Shown: in pieces, positions 22,801 to 36,074 of the stretch
How the letters are laid out: every line of letters starts with the position of its first letter
How positions within the stretch are numbered: position 1 is the first letter of the stretch
NCBI GenBank assembly: GCA_907165275.2
Contig: OU015662.1
Coordinates: 7,137,501-7,201,500 of the forward strand
DNA: 64,000 bases
Source: Zygaena filipendulae
Taxonomy: Eukaryota; Arthropoda; Insecta; Lepidoptera; Zygaenidae
Direction of reading: 5' to 3'
The notes under the pieces: model-generated
Database searches by the model: none
What the model was told of the DNA's origin: nothing
What the model saw: the letters and a program-made list of their open reading frames with translations, nothing else
Position numbers and translations under genes: made by a program

Positions 22801-23131
22801 TAATGGGCATGTTGACTAATTTTTATTTTTTAGTCCGTCTTGTAGATTATTAAAAAATATTGGACACGTATTTTTTCTTTTTTTACGTAATCAAAAAATA
22901 ACGGCGATATATTGAGTTGAAATTTCGCGTGACGTCACTATTCTGACAGTTTGTATGGCTGTTTTGCGGTTAGTGACGTCACGACCTCCTCATCCTAAAT
23001 TTTAATGCGCTTTATCTCTGTATATTTTAATTTATTTAAAAAAGCAAAAAATACGTGTCTATTGTTTTTTTATTTTCTAACTGACGGACTAATTAGAATT
23101 TTGATTTTCAATAGTAGTCAACATCCCTATT
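22801..23131 (+). mobile_element. MITE family B, copy 2
   Basis: Nearly identical to 17128-17467 along its length, including both TGACGTCA sites and the TAATGGGCATGTTG / CAACATCCCTATTA ends. Confidence 0.85.
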
Positions 23132-24341
23132 AGTATCAACAAATTAATGACAAAATTAAGTATGAAAGTAGGCAAATATACCCACATATGTCATATAATA
23201 TTTCTTATAATATCATATAATTAAGACTTTTGAGGTCAGGTTTTATGCCGGTTGAAGTCGCCCCGGTGCTATTGCACAGCGCGGACCTGGCTACGGGCGT
23301 GCGGCGTGCAAGGGGACGCGATTCAGGGAGGGGATCGACACAAATGTGGCAGATTTTCTAATAATATAAGTAGATAAATTAGTAAATTAATACTAGTTTT
23401 AAGTCAAATATAAGATACCTACCATGTATGTGAAACTAGCCAAATTGTATGTTCCTTTAATTAAATAAATTTCAAGATTATCTACAGAACCTGGCACCTA
23501 TTTAAACCTCAATTCAATTCTTTGTCGTCGAAGTCGACAACTAAGCATATGTTTAATACTGAGCTTGTACTTTCACATTTATGTTTTTGATGGGATATAT
23601 AGGAAAATTGTAATATAAAGAACAAGAAAATTAACTTCAGCTATAAATTTAACAGTCTCCCAGTGTGTCCTCAATCCAAATACAACAAACGCGCGAGCAG
23701 GAAAAAGTGCCGCGGTACTGCTACAGCCCTAAATCACATCGTACTATGATACATCCCTTTTGTGTTTTTATGATAGCTCGCCTAGAGAGGGGAGGCTCTG
23801 AGCTACTATTATTACCAACTAGTTTGCTCCACATTTGGTGAAGCTCATATTCCACAAAAAAAAACATAAATGTGAAAAAAAAGGTCTAATTCCAACTCGC
23901 CTATAAAAGTAGTGAGCTCAAAGTTGTGGCCAATTTCTTTGTAAACCTAGTAAATATTTTCTTGTTTCTAACTTGGCATTTTCCTTTTTTTATATAAACG
24001 TATAAAACTCACTTCAGTGAAACAAAAAAATAATACCTAACTGCAAATTAACAATTTATGTGTGCTATATCAACAGCCCGATGTTTTAATTGTGCTAATA
24101 CGAGCTGTTTGCCTCGGCTCCGCTTGTAGGGTGTTGAAGTATCTACATATATTTCTTCAATTAAAAATTACTGGTCGTATTTGAATGTTAGCTTACAGGT
24201 CCCAAAATAGGGACCCGATAAATAGCACTATGGTAGAGTTATTGGTGCAACTTTTAACGATTGTATTATTTCTGAACAATTTGAACAATTGAGGACAAAT
24301 TGACTGTAATTTTTTTTTTCATAACATGATCTATCCCGAAC
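23132..24341. other. Intergenic with a small GC-rich patch
   Basis: 23245-23345 is locally GC-rich (GCGGACCTGGCTACGGGCGT), with no open frame of note; the rest is AT-rich. Confidence 0.45.
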
Positions 24342-24540
24342 GTCCTAACTAATATTATAAATGCGAATATATGTTTGTGATGCTTTCTCGCCTTAACTAC
24401 ACAATCGATTATCATGAAATTTTGCATACCTAGACGATATCAAGATACAGAAAAGGATATAGGCTACTTTTGTCCCGGAATTCCCGCGGGAATTCTAAAA
24501 TAAGCGCAAGTGAAACCGCGAGGAATAGCTATTAGCTAGT
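24342..24540 (+). mobile_element. Helitron-like (Lep1-type) element
   Basis: Starts TCCTAACTAATATTATAAAT, contains CACAATCGATTATCATGAAA and AATTCCCGCGGGAATTC, and ends TAGCTATTAGCTAG|T. Abuts another copy at 24543, head to tail. Confidence 0.75.
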
Positions 24541-24542
24541 TT

Positions 24543-24755
24543 ATACTAATATTATGCCGAGCTTAAGTTTGCGAGTTTGTGACGTTGTATAATGTATAGG
24601 GGATAGTATCTGGATCTACGGAACCAATTTTAAAAATTATTTCACTTGTAGGAAGCTACGGTATTCCCGAGTGACATAGGGTAGGTACTTTTTATTCCGG
24701 AATTCCCGCAGGAACTCCGAAATTACCATGGGTGAAACCGCGAGGAACAGCTAGT
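24543..24755 (+). mobile_element. Helitron-like (Lep1-type) element, second of a tandem pair
   Basis: Starts TATACTAATATTATGCCGAG and ends GCGAGGAACAGCTAGT; body (GGAACCAATTTTAAAAATTA) differs from its neighbour and resembles the second half of 45024-45371. Confidence 0.7.
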
Positions 24756-25479
24756 AAATAATAAAGATGAATAAGAACGCCTTGTTAGAGATATGCAAAT
24801 GCTCCCCATTGATTTTCCATTTATTCCTGGAATCGCTCGTCTGTTTCTCGAGTCTCGACACCATTTCTCCTTTCAAATGCTTATCTTTGAATATTATTAT
24901 TTTTTGTTGTAAAGGGGAAATTATATTTATCATATTTATACAAAAAATGTCCTCTTACATACTGTGTTGTAGAATGTGGGAGCGGCTTTTATTTTACTGA
25001 TACGGTTCAAAGAATGAATAAAAAAATAAAAAAAGAAGGCTGGAAAAGCTTTAGTCCCACGTGATGGCATAAGTCTAAGGTCTTTTTACGCACCTACACC
25101 ATCTCTAGAACAGGGTCATGAGTCGCGTTGCGCAAACGTAAAATGTACCTATTGCTTGTATGAACAGAATGCCTCTTAATTTCGCACATTGTAATTTTGA
25201 CTTTACAACACGTAGTGTATGTTGTGAGTACTCGTGACCATATTTAAGAATTGGCCAATTCATGAACCGGCCATTTTATGAATGATAACTTGGTCACATT
25301 AAATAATGGCCAATTATATAATGTGGCAACGACATATATTATTTATATACCTGTATAAGAAGTAAACAATATCCAATCAACGCTACTTTACGCCTACCTT
25401 AATATCAACTAAGTATTATTATTAATGGTCTTAAAATCAATTAAACTCTAATTCAATATCGCAAATTCGTCGTTATTTA

Positions 25480-25590
25480 AAAATGAATATCTTCAAAATG
25501 AGAGGTGATTGATTACAATACTGCTGGATATTAAATATGAGAACGTTATTAATTTCTGATAACTAAAGAAGGTTACGAAATTATTAATAT
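25480..25590. repeat. Dispersed repeat, inverted partner of 6230-6340
   Basis: Shares in reverse AATGAATATCTTCAAAATG, ATTGATTACAATA and TAATTTCTGATAAC with the copy at 6.2 kb. Confidence 0.6.
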
Positions 25591-26685
25591 TATTACCTAC
25601 CGATTTCATAAAATAACTGGTAACGTGATACTCAGATTGCAAATTTTTATTAATTTAGCCTGGATTTGAATTAAGACTCCTAATTTGGTTATCTCATAAA
25701 TCTGGGGGCATGGTAGTGCCCCCGCCAAGACGAGCCAAGCGAAGCGGGAGCATGTTTTTGGTGGGATTATGATATCGTAAAGACACTCAATTCTTCTTTT
25801 TTTTTTTTTCAATTTTGACCCAAAAACTTGAGAACATCCTCCTGTTTTAAAAGTCGATCAAATAATCGTACATTATAGGTACATTATAGGTTTACGATAA
25901 TCGCACCACTAATAAAGCCAGCCAAAATATCCATAGATAACTTCTGTTAGATACCTAAACCACCCGTGGGATGTCCTCTCTTATGGATGGTGATAAAGTC
26001 CTCAATTTATAGCCACTGCTGTATAAACTGGGTAGGACAATATTGTGGCCGGACCCGCAAGTACTAGCATGTCCCGGAAGGAATACTTGTAGTTAACCAT
26101 TAGCTACACCGTTAGTCGAGAAGGAGTTTGCGTTGGCTTTAGACGAGGTGAATACGCCTGTCTTCACACAATGACCATAATATTGAAATTGTTTTTATAA
26201 TTTTTAAAAGATATTTGGTGTAAACCTGTGTTTACAAATGTTGTTGTTTTTCGTTGCCATGAACCAGTTTGTACCTCCTTTTAAAGTAACTTTGTATTCA
26301 TTACATGCCCGAGGCTTGTAGTTTCATAAAGTTTACAATGCTAAAGACATTGTTGCTAATCGTACTGGCTTTATAGATTTTTAAATAATTTTATTTTGAT
26401 ACAACAATGACATAAATTATTTATTAGGTTACGTTTCTGGAGACGTATTTTAGAGACGAGACGTATTTTAGTTCGAAGACGGTTGGACCATTTCGAAAAT
26501 ACTTTATTTGTTTGAAAGGGTTTACTCCCAATTAACTTGACTTGATGATCGTGGTTTTAATGATTACTTAGGTAAGACTGTAAATGCAGCCGTTAGATTT
26601 GCTTCATTTTACGCAATAGCGAAGCAACATTAAACTTATAGGCTTTATTTTATTTAAATCGGATGTCATCGGGGAAAAGTTGTTT

Positions 26686-26731
26686 TAAAATAAAAACTTT
26701 TCATGCAGGCGAAATCACGGAGCACAGCTAG
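26686..26731 (+). mobile_element. Helitron-like 3' end fragment
   Basis: ATGCAGGCGAAATCACGGAG followed by CACAGCTAG|T. Only the end is left. Confidence 0.4.
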
Positions 26732-27840
26732 TTACAAATAAGACGATATTTTACTAAAAGTGTCTTTTGTATATTTTATATTTTTGAGATGTAGATAGAG
26801 ACGAAACATCATTGAATTTAAAATAATATGCAATAACTCTTTGTAGGTTCGTGTAACTGGCCATAAGTTAATTTCTAACTTAAACAGTTAAAGCAGTAAA
26901 ACCATTGGTAGCCTGTTTTTATGCCACAATGATATTCAACCGTTATTAAAAACTAAATTAATTAGAATTTCTTTTGAAGTTATAAATATTAAGAGAGCGC
27001 AGGTCTATTAATAGGAAAAAAAACCATGAATCACCAGTCATACCTATTTATTAGTTTTAATGGATAATACATATTTAATGTAATTATACATTATCATGTC
27101 TCACAAACAGGTATACATTGATATTGCCGGAAGTATCAAGATCTTGTATTTTAGGGGCCTTCCGGGTTCGGGTTCATTTGTTTGTATAAGATGTAAGAAT
27201 ATTACCTACTTTAGATAAGTACCTACTGGTGGTCAGTCGTCTTTGAATTATATGGTAGAACTGGCAATCCCTCCGTTTTCTAGAGTAATATATTCTCAAG
27301 AAACATCCTTAGGAAGAGTTAAACGGTAGTTGCTAGCCGGCTGGCGACCATTTTAGCGCTAGCCAGCAAAATATATATCTACTACGAAATCTTGCCCTAG
27401 ATTTTTATGGCGCCTAAAATTACAAGCTTGATTTAAATTCAGATCATATCTCGCAACCCAAGAATATCTTGTTCATTTCTCTTTTTAGAAAAAAGTTATA
27501 GCTACACAGCTCTGAATGACACAAAAAATTACATGTTTCGAAGTTATTGCGATGCTACCTACTTTTTCCAGAGAGAAAATTCATGCTGTTACGATGTTGT
27601 AAGTAGGTACCTGCCTACAGCTAGTGAGCGTAAAATTTTTCTTTCATGTGTAACTCTCCGTAACATTATGTGACATTAAATAAATTTGTTTCAATAAGGA
27701 AAACAAATTTATTAAACATCAGCCCTTTTCGTACATCAATTATGTACCTACTTACATTTATTTTATCTATATGTATATGGATGTGTTTACTTTTCATAAA
27801 TGGAACGTACCTAACAGCTATGTAAGTTTAGTTAGGCATT

Positions 27841-28194
27841 CTTGCGATTAAGGTTGCCGACTTTAGCCAGACTTGTTTGGCCTTTTACGGACGTTTCCGG
27901 TCAAATATTTTCTTGTCCGGCCTGTCCGGCTTTTGTTAAGCTTTTTGTGTGGTTGCCGTGCAAGTTGAAAGTCGAGCACAAGTAAAGCCGCGACTGTCTC
28001 GAACGCTTGTTTGTAACGTGATTAAACACATCAAAAAAATAATTAAATAATCTGATTTTTTTGTGAAAGAATTTAAAGTAAATTTCTTCGGCTTTTGTAA
28101 AATATTTCAGGTTTTTAGTGTAAAATGCCCGGCCAAATCAAGTGTTGAGCACGGCTTTTGTGTTTTTGGACGTGGCAACCCTATACTTGCGATT
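27841..28194. mobile_element. Small DNA transposon with 9-bp target duplication
   Basis: CTTGCGATT at 27841-27849 is repeated exactly at 28186-28194. Between them a 336-bp element has ends AAGGTTGCC and (reverse) TATAGGGTTGCC and the internal repeats GTCCGGCCTGTCCGGC. A 9-bp duplication suggests the Mutator-like group, but no transposase is present. Non-coding. Confidence 0.7.
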
Positions 28195-28922
28195 GATGCG
28201 TCTCACTTTTATGTGTCTCGGTATTACTACGTGTGATATTTTATTTATGTCCCAATAAAATAATATCAAATAGATTGTGTAGCTCTGTGGGTTTCATTAT
28301 TTTGTAAAGAAAAATCAAAGACTGTCTGTTGAATTTATGAATGGCGGCAAAAACAATGTGGAATCAATAACGATTAACTGTCTTTACTTTATAAAGTTGC
28401 TCACTTTATTATTTTTCAATATATGTATAATAGTACCGTCTGTCGTAGTCTAACTTAGTCATATACCTAGGACTTTAACAGAATGCAATAGAAACAAAGT
28501 GTTCTAATATTAATTGCCAAAACACTCACATATCTTTTGTTCTTGACTTCCCAACAAGTTCAGCAAAGAAACAACTTCAAATGATATACGTTTCGTTTAC
28601 AACAGTGAACAGTCAGGAGATATTTTCTTAGAAAAGCACGTTTAGTTAGGTATTTATAGATAGGTACGTATAACAGAACGTATGAGTATATAGGTAATAT
28701 CAAGTTTTGGAAAGTAATAAAGTCTTTGAGTCAGCAATAACTTTAATCTTACCATTCGTCACTTCAAACTTTAATAAACGATTATGAGTAGATTATGGGA
28801 CTAAATTTTTTAAATAGTACCTAAGTATATAATTATTTCGAACTATTGGCTTTTGTTTAAATTTATATATTTGTATAATGTGTCATTTCACAAATGGCTC
28901 AGTCATTCAGGCATATTGTGTT

Positions 28923-29120
28923 CAGTTTACAAACGCTCGCTGTATTATATTTGCAAGCAACCCGACGTTGCTATCTTAAGTTATGTAGTATGAAAAGTGC
29001 TCACAACGACATGGTAACGAATTTAGGTTTACGAGCTCCCATCACTACAAACTTTCTGGTTTTGCCATTTTCTACAGTTTAATCTCGGCATTATACATAA
29101 TTCCGAGTGTTTGTAAACTG
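28923..29120. repeat. Element-like stretch bounded by 17-bp inverted repeats
   Basis: CAGTTTACAAACGCTCG at 28923-28939 pairs with CGAGTGTTTGTAAACTG at 29104-29120 (one mismatch). CTCGGCATTATACA just inside recurs at 33605-33620. Open frames here are by chance. Confidence 0.5.
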
Positions 29121-29196
29121 GCGAATCATACAAATGGCCTTCGATAATAATATACCTACCTACTTACTTACTTAATTTCGGTAGGTAACTAACTAA

Positions 29197-29396
29197 TTCT
29201 TACTAATGTTATAAATGCGAAAATGAGATCGTTTATTTGTTTGTTCCGTTTTCACGCGTTAACGACGCAACCGATCATCATGAAATTTTGCATGCATGTT
29301 GCAGGGGTACAGAGAAGGGCATAGGGTACTTTTCATCTCGAAATTCCCGCGGGAACTCCGAAATTACCACAGGTGAAAAAGCGGGGAAGAGCTAGT
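29197..29396 (+). mobile_element. Helitron-like (Lep1-type) element, near full length
   Basis: TTCTTACTAATGTTATAAAT start, CAACCGATCATCATGAAATT, AATTCCCGCGGGAACTCCGA and end GCGGGGAAGAGCTAG|T. Confidence 0.75.
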
Positions 29397-29424
29397 ATAG
29401 TATTACTTACATGCCAGTGTGCAT

Positions 29425-29566
29425 TTGATTGTTTCCCTTAACTACTCAACCGGTCATCATGAATCGTTGTATACGCGTTGTCAGGGTTACAGGAAACGAG
29501 CACTTTTATCCCGGAATTCCCACGGGGACTCCGAAAATAACGTGAACCCCGGGGGAATAGCCAGTT
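29425..29566 (+). mobile_element. Helitron-like fragment
   Basis: CAACCGGTCATCATGAATCG, ATCCCGGAATTCCCACGGGG, end mutated to AATAGCCAG. Follows the copy at 29197-29396 in the same direction. Confidence 0.6.
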
Positions 29567-30082
29567 AAATTATACATGCCTATACTATATAGATAGATAC
29601 AATGCCTTTTCCATCCCTCGTTAGACAGAGATGATTCTAATTTATTATACCTACCCTTATAATTTGGCTGTTTTAATCAAAGCTCGTGTAATAAAGCGGG
29701 GGTTCATGTTGTACCGGCAGCGGTTAGTTGAGACGAGAACCGTTTTGTTTAATTAAACTTACTGGCAGCAGTCAGTAGTAACTAAATATTTGATTTAAAG
29801 ATACTTTTATCATACTTAATAGCAATATTACCATCAAAAGATATGTTATGAAGCTTATGTTTCGTTATGTATTTTTTAGATTTCTTATCTACAATTACCA
29901 ACTAACAAGTAAATCTCTATTTGATATTAGAGTTCGAAACCAGATCAAATCATGCGTGCTTCAATCTTTTCTTCCAAATGATTGATAAATGTATTTGCTT
30001 ATTGGAAATACAACCATGTGTTTCCTATAAACCAATTAATTACCTACCTTAAAGTGTGGTTTTTGCAAACATCCATACAAAT

Positions 30083-30358
30083 ATTTGATATGAATGCGAA
30101 AGTATAGTTTTGTTTGTTTGTCTATTTGTTACTTTTCACGCCTTAACTGCAGATTATCATGAAATTTTTTACACACGTTTCCAGTAGTACCCGGGTACTT
30201 TTTATCTCGGAATTCCCACGTAAACTCCGAAATTGAAACAGGTAAATCTCCATGAAATTTTGTATACACGATCTCAGTGATACAGAAAACGACAATAGAC
30301 TAGGTACTATTTATTCCGGAATTATCCGCGGGTGAAATCGCGGCGCACGTCAGCTAGT
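30083..30358 (+). mobile_element. Helitron-like element with internal duplication
   Basis: Two successive CATGAAATTTT...TACACGAT/ACACGTT blocks and two GGAATT 3' motifs before one end GCACGTCAGCTAG|T. This indicates a nested or tandem pair, like 59186-59498. Confidence 0.6.
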
Positions 30359-30810
30359 AAGTATATAATGCAGCATTTTTTGAAGCTACTCCCATGTCGT
30401 AGTCAATTTGTCACTGCCTGACGCCACCACTAATTGAATCGTCATCACAATACAAATATCAGACTACCCAATCACGCTAACTGGGATATTGTTTTGACAG
30501 ACACCACGTCATAACAGGATTATAGGTGTATACATAGGTGTATATACGCGGTATATGGAAATCGGATATAATTGTTTAAGGCGTGATTAAAGGACTTCCT
30601 ATCGAACTGACCATACGTCATTAGTTGAAGATCATTAAGTTTTATTTTTCCAAGATTTCCGATACCAGATTTAAATGTGTACCTACCATAATATTTTTTT
30701 TATTTAATCGTTTCACTGCTAGAAAGCCACAGTATTCCTAAATAACACAATATCTGCCTAAAGTGACACTTTTTAACCACGGACATCGACTATAGATTAT
30801 TTTATACATA

Positions 30811-31041
30811 TCTAATATATATAAATCACGTGTCACGTTGTTTGTCCGCGATGGACTCCGAAACTACTGAACGGATTTTGATAAAATTTTGCAACCATTT
30901 ATAATATGGTCCAACTTAAAAGATAGGATAGTTTTTATCCCGGAATTCCCTCGGGAACTGAAGGACATAGTGTACTTTCTTCCCGCAACCTCCGCGGGAA
31001 CTCCGAAATTACCGCGGATGAAATCGCGGAGGACAGCTAGT
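30811..31041 (+). mobile_element. Helitron-like element, subfamily with AATCACGTGTCACG head
   Basis: Head TCTAATATATATAAATCACG, then GTCCGCGATGGACTCCGAAA; two GC-rich 3' motifs; end GGAGGACAGCTAG|T. Same subfamily as 54165-54456. Confidence 0.7.
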
Positions 31042-31191
31042 TAATATATAAGACATAATTATCTTGTTTTATATTGAAACAAAGAGTACTCGAGGGTCAC
31101 TCGTCCAGGGAAACCATAAGAAAACTGCTAGTTAGAGAATGCACGCGGATGCTTTAGTAAATTTGGTAAATACCTAAATAAAAAAAAAATA

Positions 31192-31365
31192 CCACCTTGT
31201 GAAATTGACACTTTTTGTAAAACGTCTATGACGTTGTAAGTTGCCGTTTTTGCAGCTCCAAGCTCCAAATTCTAATACAAGCGAAAAACGAATATTGGAG
31301 CTGCAAAAACGCAACTTACAATGTTATACAGACGTTTTACAAAAAGTGTAAATTTCACAAGGTGG
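31192..31365. mobile_element. Foldback MITE (174-bp near-palindrome)
   Basis: CCACCTTGTGAAATT at the left pairs with AATTTCACAAGGTGG at the right; the arms continue inward (ACTTTTTGTAAAACGTCT / AGACGTTTTACAAAAAGT; GTAAGTTGC.GTTTTTGCAGC), leaving a loop of roughly 30 nt. Non-coding. Confidence 0.9.
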
Positions 31366-32225
31366 CATACTTATCTATGTGGCTCACTTTACCTATAATT
31401 AAATGGAGACAAAGTTAAATTTGATATATCTAGGTAAAATGTACGGGTATGAGATGTATTGGGCCATTTTCCAGTGTGAAGTACGAGTACCATATCCTTT
31501 TCTTGTAATTTCTAAACGAAAACCAAGATTCTTAAATAGAATACTTTCATTCAAGGAGATCCCAAAATACACGCAGGCAGAGCTGTGGAGTGTAAAATTA
31601 GTTTATAATATTAAAAGAACAACACATACTTAATAGTTAATATGTGTAGAGTAGGTATAGAAGTTATAGGTAGATATATTTATTGCAGACAAAAGATTAC
31701 CTACTAGCGAGCATGTAAAGATAAAATATAATAATCTAATAAATGAATACAATGTGCTTTCGAGGACGCAGGATACCCACGAGACCCAACAAATTGTTCG
31801 CAAATTTGTCCTGGTCAGGTTATATAACAAATAAATTTATGAAGAGGACAAGTTTTCTTCAAAATTGGCACAACTGAAAACCTTTTGATTAAAGTTAAGG
31901 GAGACCTTTAATAGAACATTAGGTTAGGTACATTTATAATAGGTAGTTAAATTATATAAAACCGGTACGAATTTGACCGGTTTTTGACATTGATAATATT
32001 TAAGACAGGTCTCCCTAAACATAATAGTTAATTGGTTAGCAATTTAAAATGTTTACTACAGAATAAAATAACTCAAAATTTTTCATGAATGAACTAATAC
32101 AGGTTTTGTCTATCAAGTGTAGTAATTTTATATTGTATAAAGGACTCTATATTAAGATATTGAGACCCAAACTTTAACAGTATCCGCTATTAAAAAGATA
32201 ATATGCAAAAAGCAACGGAAGTTGA

Positions 32226-32531
32226 GCATGATGACAAGGTATAAAAATCATAATTCTATTTAGTCCGTCAGTTAGATAGTAAAAAAATAATAGACATGTA
32301 TTTTTTGCTTTTTTGAATTACTGAAAAATATTTAGATAAAACGCATTAAAGTATAGGAGTGGGAGGTCGCGACGTCATAACTAAGTATAAGGTGTGACGT
32401 CACACGGAATTTGAACTCAATGATTCGCCATTATTTTTTGATTACGTAAAGAAAGGAAAATAAGTGTCTGATTATATTTTTAATTAATCTACCAGACGGA
32501 CTTAAAATTAAAATTTAGCTATCATGCCCAT
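32226..32531 (-). mobile_element. MITE family B, copy 3 (diverged)
   Basis: Reverse orientation: TTTAGTCCGTCAGTTAGATA near one end, CAGACGGACTTAAAATTAAA and TATCATGCCCATA at the other. One octamer is GCGACGTCA, the other GTGACGTCAC. Confidence 0.75.
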
Positions 32532-33234
32532 ACGTATACCTATATGACGTGGGACGATATGTGTGTATCGTTAGATTGACAGCGAACTGACAGTAACTGT
32601 CAGCTGTCAGCGACTACTTGTCACAATACATGTATAGATTCTACACGTGTCAAACTTTCCTCGGAATTTTCAAGAAACTTTCGCAGGGTATGAGGAGGCA
32701 TGAAATTGGTGGGAGGTGGAGTGCCGTTTCTTTATTATATAATATATTAAAAATTATTCAATATAGTATAATAACTACCCAGTAAAATACACAAAAACAA
32801 AAAAATCAAAATTCAAAATAAATATCAAAATTATTCTTGGCCGCGGTCAGCCCAGACTCCATACAAAAATGCCCATTCTCCTTTGTTCTTATTGCTGAAA
32901 TAAATAAATTCTTTATTTTTTATCCATACTTCCATATTTTTACCAAAAAATACCTATTGCTGTTGATCACGTTTGTCAGATTAAAGCAATTGAAGTGAAA
33001 AACGATGAGCCGCATTTATAAAAAAATCTTTCGATTGATGATGATAAATATCTAAAACTTTCAAGGAAATCAACACCTCGGTTTTTACTAGAAGACTTGA
33101 AAGTTGATAAAATTCAATCAAGAAGCTTATGAAGAAAATAATCATATTGTAAAGTATAGCTTCTTATAGTGCTGGACATCGGCCAAATTCTATATGTGGA
33201 AACTACTAGGTCTAAGAATTTTTTTATATGTTAT

Positions 33235-33305
33235 TTTTAATTTGTATTTTATGTTGTACCGTTTGTTTCCCGAAAAATAAATAAATAAATAAATAAATAA
33301 ATAAA
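33235..33305 (+). repeat. (ATAA)n tail of a retroposon-like element
   Basis: ATGTTGTACCGTTTGTTTCC then CGAAAAATAAATAAATAAAT, about eight units. The simple tail suggests a LINE or SINE 3' end; the body upstream is not recognised. Confidence 0.45.
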
Positions 33306-34221
33306 TCTAGCCACAAGACGTAAATTATATACTATGGATGAACAGTTCGATAGTGAAACGTATGAAAATGTAATGGAGCTTTTATGTAACAAACTTACAG
33401 TATTTTATCTGTGGTCAGAAAATCGCATTATTCCTGTCTTTACAAACGGTGTTGTTGTCGTTGTTGATCGGGCAAATTTTGTATTCGTCTGTTTAAAACT
33501 ATAGAGTTTTTGTTATTTGTAAATACTTCGATACTCTAGTTTAAATTAGGTTTGAACAGTGATTTCCAAAGAGCGAGCACCCACCACAACGCATGTTCTA
33601 TCCTCGGCATTATACAAAGTACTGGCACTTTGTAAACAGACAAATGAAACAAATTTCAAACGGCATATAAAAGTATCTTAAGAATGTTGACACCCTATGG
33701 CACAAAATATGACCTATAGTTTTGAAAATTACAATAAATCCTTAAAAACAATAATATATTATGTGTTCATACTCTTTTATACTATACCTATTTTATTAGG
33801 CGTTTTGCGTCAGCGTTTCTTTTTTTCTTATTTGAATAAATAAGGATACTCAAAAACATTAAGCAAAAAGTAAGAAAAATATTACATTTTTCAACTAAAA
33901 TAAGCAAAAGAGAGTTTGAATAAATACATAATACAGTAGATATCAAGAGATGAACTGAATACTCGTAGCAATTTTATTTATACTTACGCAAAAACTGTTT
34001 ATTTTAAAAATATTGGTAGAAAAATATACATAATACAATTAGGTATTTCTTTGCAATAAATGATTGTTGAAGTCCAAAGTCTATTTATGCAAAAAGTAGA
34101 AATATGTAGAAATAAAAAAAATGAATCCTAAATTACTTAAAGAAAATTTTACCTATACTTATCCCGACCATCATGAACACAACAAAAAAAATTTCAAATC
34201 GGTCGAGTAGGTAATATAAGA

Positions 34222-34432
34222 GACTAGCTGTCCCCTGCGGTTTCATCTGCGGTAATTTCGGAGTTCCCGCGGGAATTCTAGCATAAACTATATACACGTA
34301 TAAACCTTCCTCTTAAATCACTCTATTTATTATAAAAAAAACCGCATCAAAATCAATTGCGTAGGTAGTTTTAAAGATTTAAGCATACATAGGGATAGAC
34401 AGACAACGGGAAGCGACATTGTTTTATACTAT
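34222..34432 (-). mobile_element. Helitron-like element
   Basis: ACTAGCTGTCCCCTGCGGTT, GGAGTTCCCGCGGGAATTC, then AATCACTCTATTTATT, the reverse of the 3500-3704 subfamily body. Confidence 0.65.
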
Positions 34433-34469
34433 GAAGTGATTAACGCATGGCAACTGATTTATTTATATA

Positions 34470-34708
34470 CTAGCTGTCCCGCACGGTTTCACCCGCGATT
34501 ATTTCGAAGTTACCGCGTAATGGTTCCATACAAACTTTTCATCCCCTTTTCACCCCCTTGGGGGCAGAATTTCGGAAAATCCTTTGTAATCGGATGCCTA
34601 CGTCATAGAAAGAACACACCCTCCAAGTTTCAAGTCTCTACGATAGGCGGTTTAGGCTGTGCGTTGATCCATCAGTCATTCAGGACAAAGCTTTTATATG
34701 TATAGATA
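34470..34708 (-). mobile_element. Helitron-like element, subfamily with CATCAGTCATTCAGGACAAA
   Basis: CTAGCTGTCCCGCACGGTTT at one end, then TTTCACCCCCTTGGGGGCAG, CTCCAAGTTTCAAGTCTCTA and GTCATTCAGGACAAAGC. Matches 63270-63510 almost throughout. Confidence 0.75.
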
Positions 34709-36074
34709 TATTATATATATATCAATAAAACTAAATGATTTCCATATCTTCCGTGTAATAAGGACAATTATGTACCTACGTATCTAAATAATCGAACCAT
34801 TCCTTTCAAGTTAATGTCTTTTAGTAGTTCACATATGAGAGACCAGGATTTACGCTCCATTAAACAAAGGATATAGACTAATGCCCCAACATTTCACTGT
34901 GTAAACGTCCAAAATCACTTGCGATCCCTTTTGAGTTCACCTTGTCCAATCTGACAGAACAAACCTCACTGCAAACTGTTTAATACATGTACCTACGCTA
35001 TAAGTACATAACCCCTTTTAATATTATAATATTCCTTTCAAATGCATAAGCGTTTTCATTTTGTATTGTAACGCAATATTATATTTTTTCTGTAATAGGT
35101 ATAATTTTATCCTCCCCTTTCTTCTTTGCTAAACGTTTCAGATATATTACAAAATGTTTATTTTTATCTCAAATCTCATTCACAGATATCTAGGTAGGTA
35201 CATGATGAAATTGAAAGAATCACTTAGACGCCTCGTGCTGGGTAGCATTTTTGGTTATTATTAAAAATAATTTTATGACCTCGTAATTACATATTCGGAA
35301 TGGAGGATTCTCCAGTCAAACCAACCATTTTGGAGGATAATAATTGTTCTTCCGGGTTTCTTATCCAAATATCTTAACATTGCAATAAAAATCTTACTGT
35401 TTGTCAGACAATTCGACACCCCATCAAATCGACCTGTTTTTTACCTGCGCACTTCATTAGCTACTTTGTTTCAAGAATTTTCTCACGGGAAAAACTTGAT
35501 GGGCGTCCCATCGAACTGAACCTATACTCACGAAGATTCAGCCTGTTATTAGTCAATGAGAAAACAAGGGGTCGGCTGCCTATCTAGCATTAATTTTATT
35601 ATTTATCGACAGGCATTATTATTTTATTTTATATAGATTTCATTTAATTTTAAATCGAGTAGCTATTTAATATAGGTACACTCTTATTGTACGTGTGTAC
35701 AATGTACATACTTCCAAATAATCCATCACAACTTGCTAACACTCCGAAACTATGTAGTATATTTATAGCTGATATCATTCTGTAACAAAAGGTAACCGAT
35801 TTCGAATTTATCTCTCTATTCCATTTTAAAATTTTTCATACTAAATACTTTCCATAAAGTTCAGGTATATACATTTAGGTAGATTTCGCCAATAAAGGAA
35901 TAATGAGATGATAGACATAATTCCACATATTATAATGTTGTAGAAAAATTGTACCTTCCTTTTTGAAGTCTTTCAAAATAGCACATCAATATGGTTATGA
36001 CGTGAGTTGGTACACAAAAGTGTTTCAGTACATACAATACTCAACATGTGTGGCTTCACCTGGCATTTGCTAGT

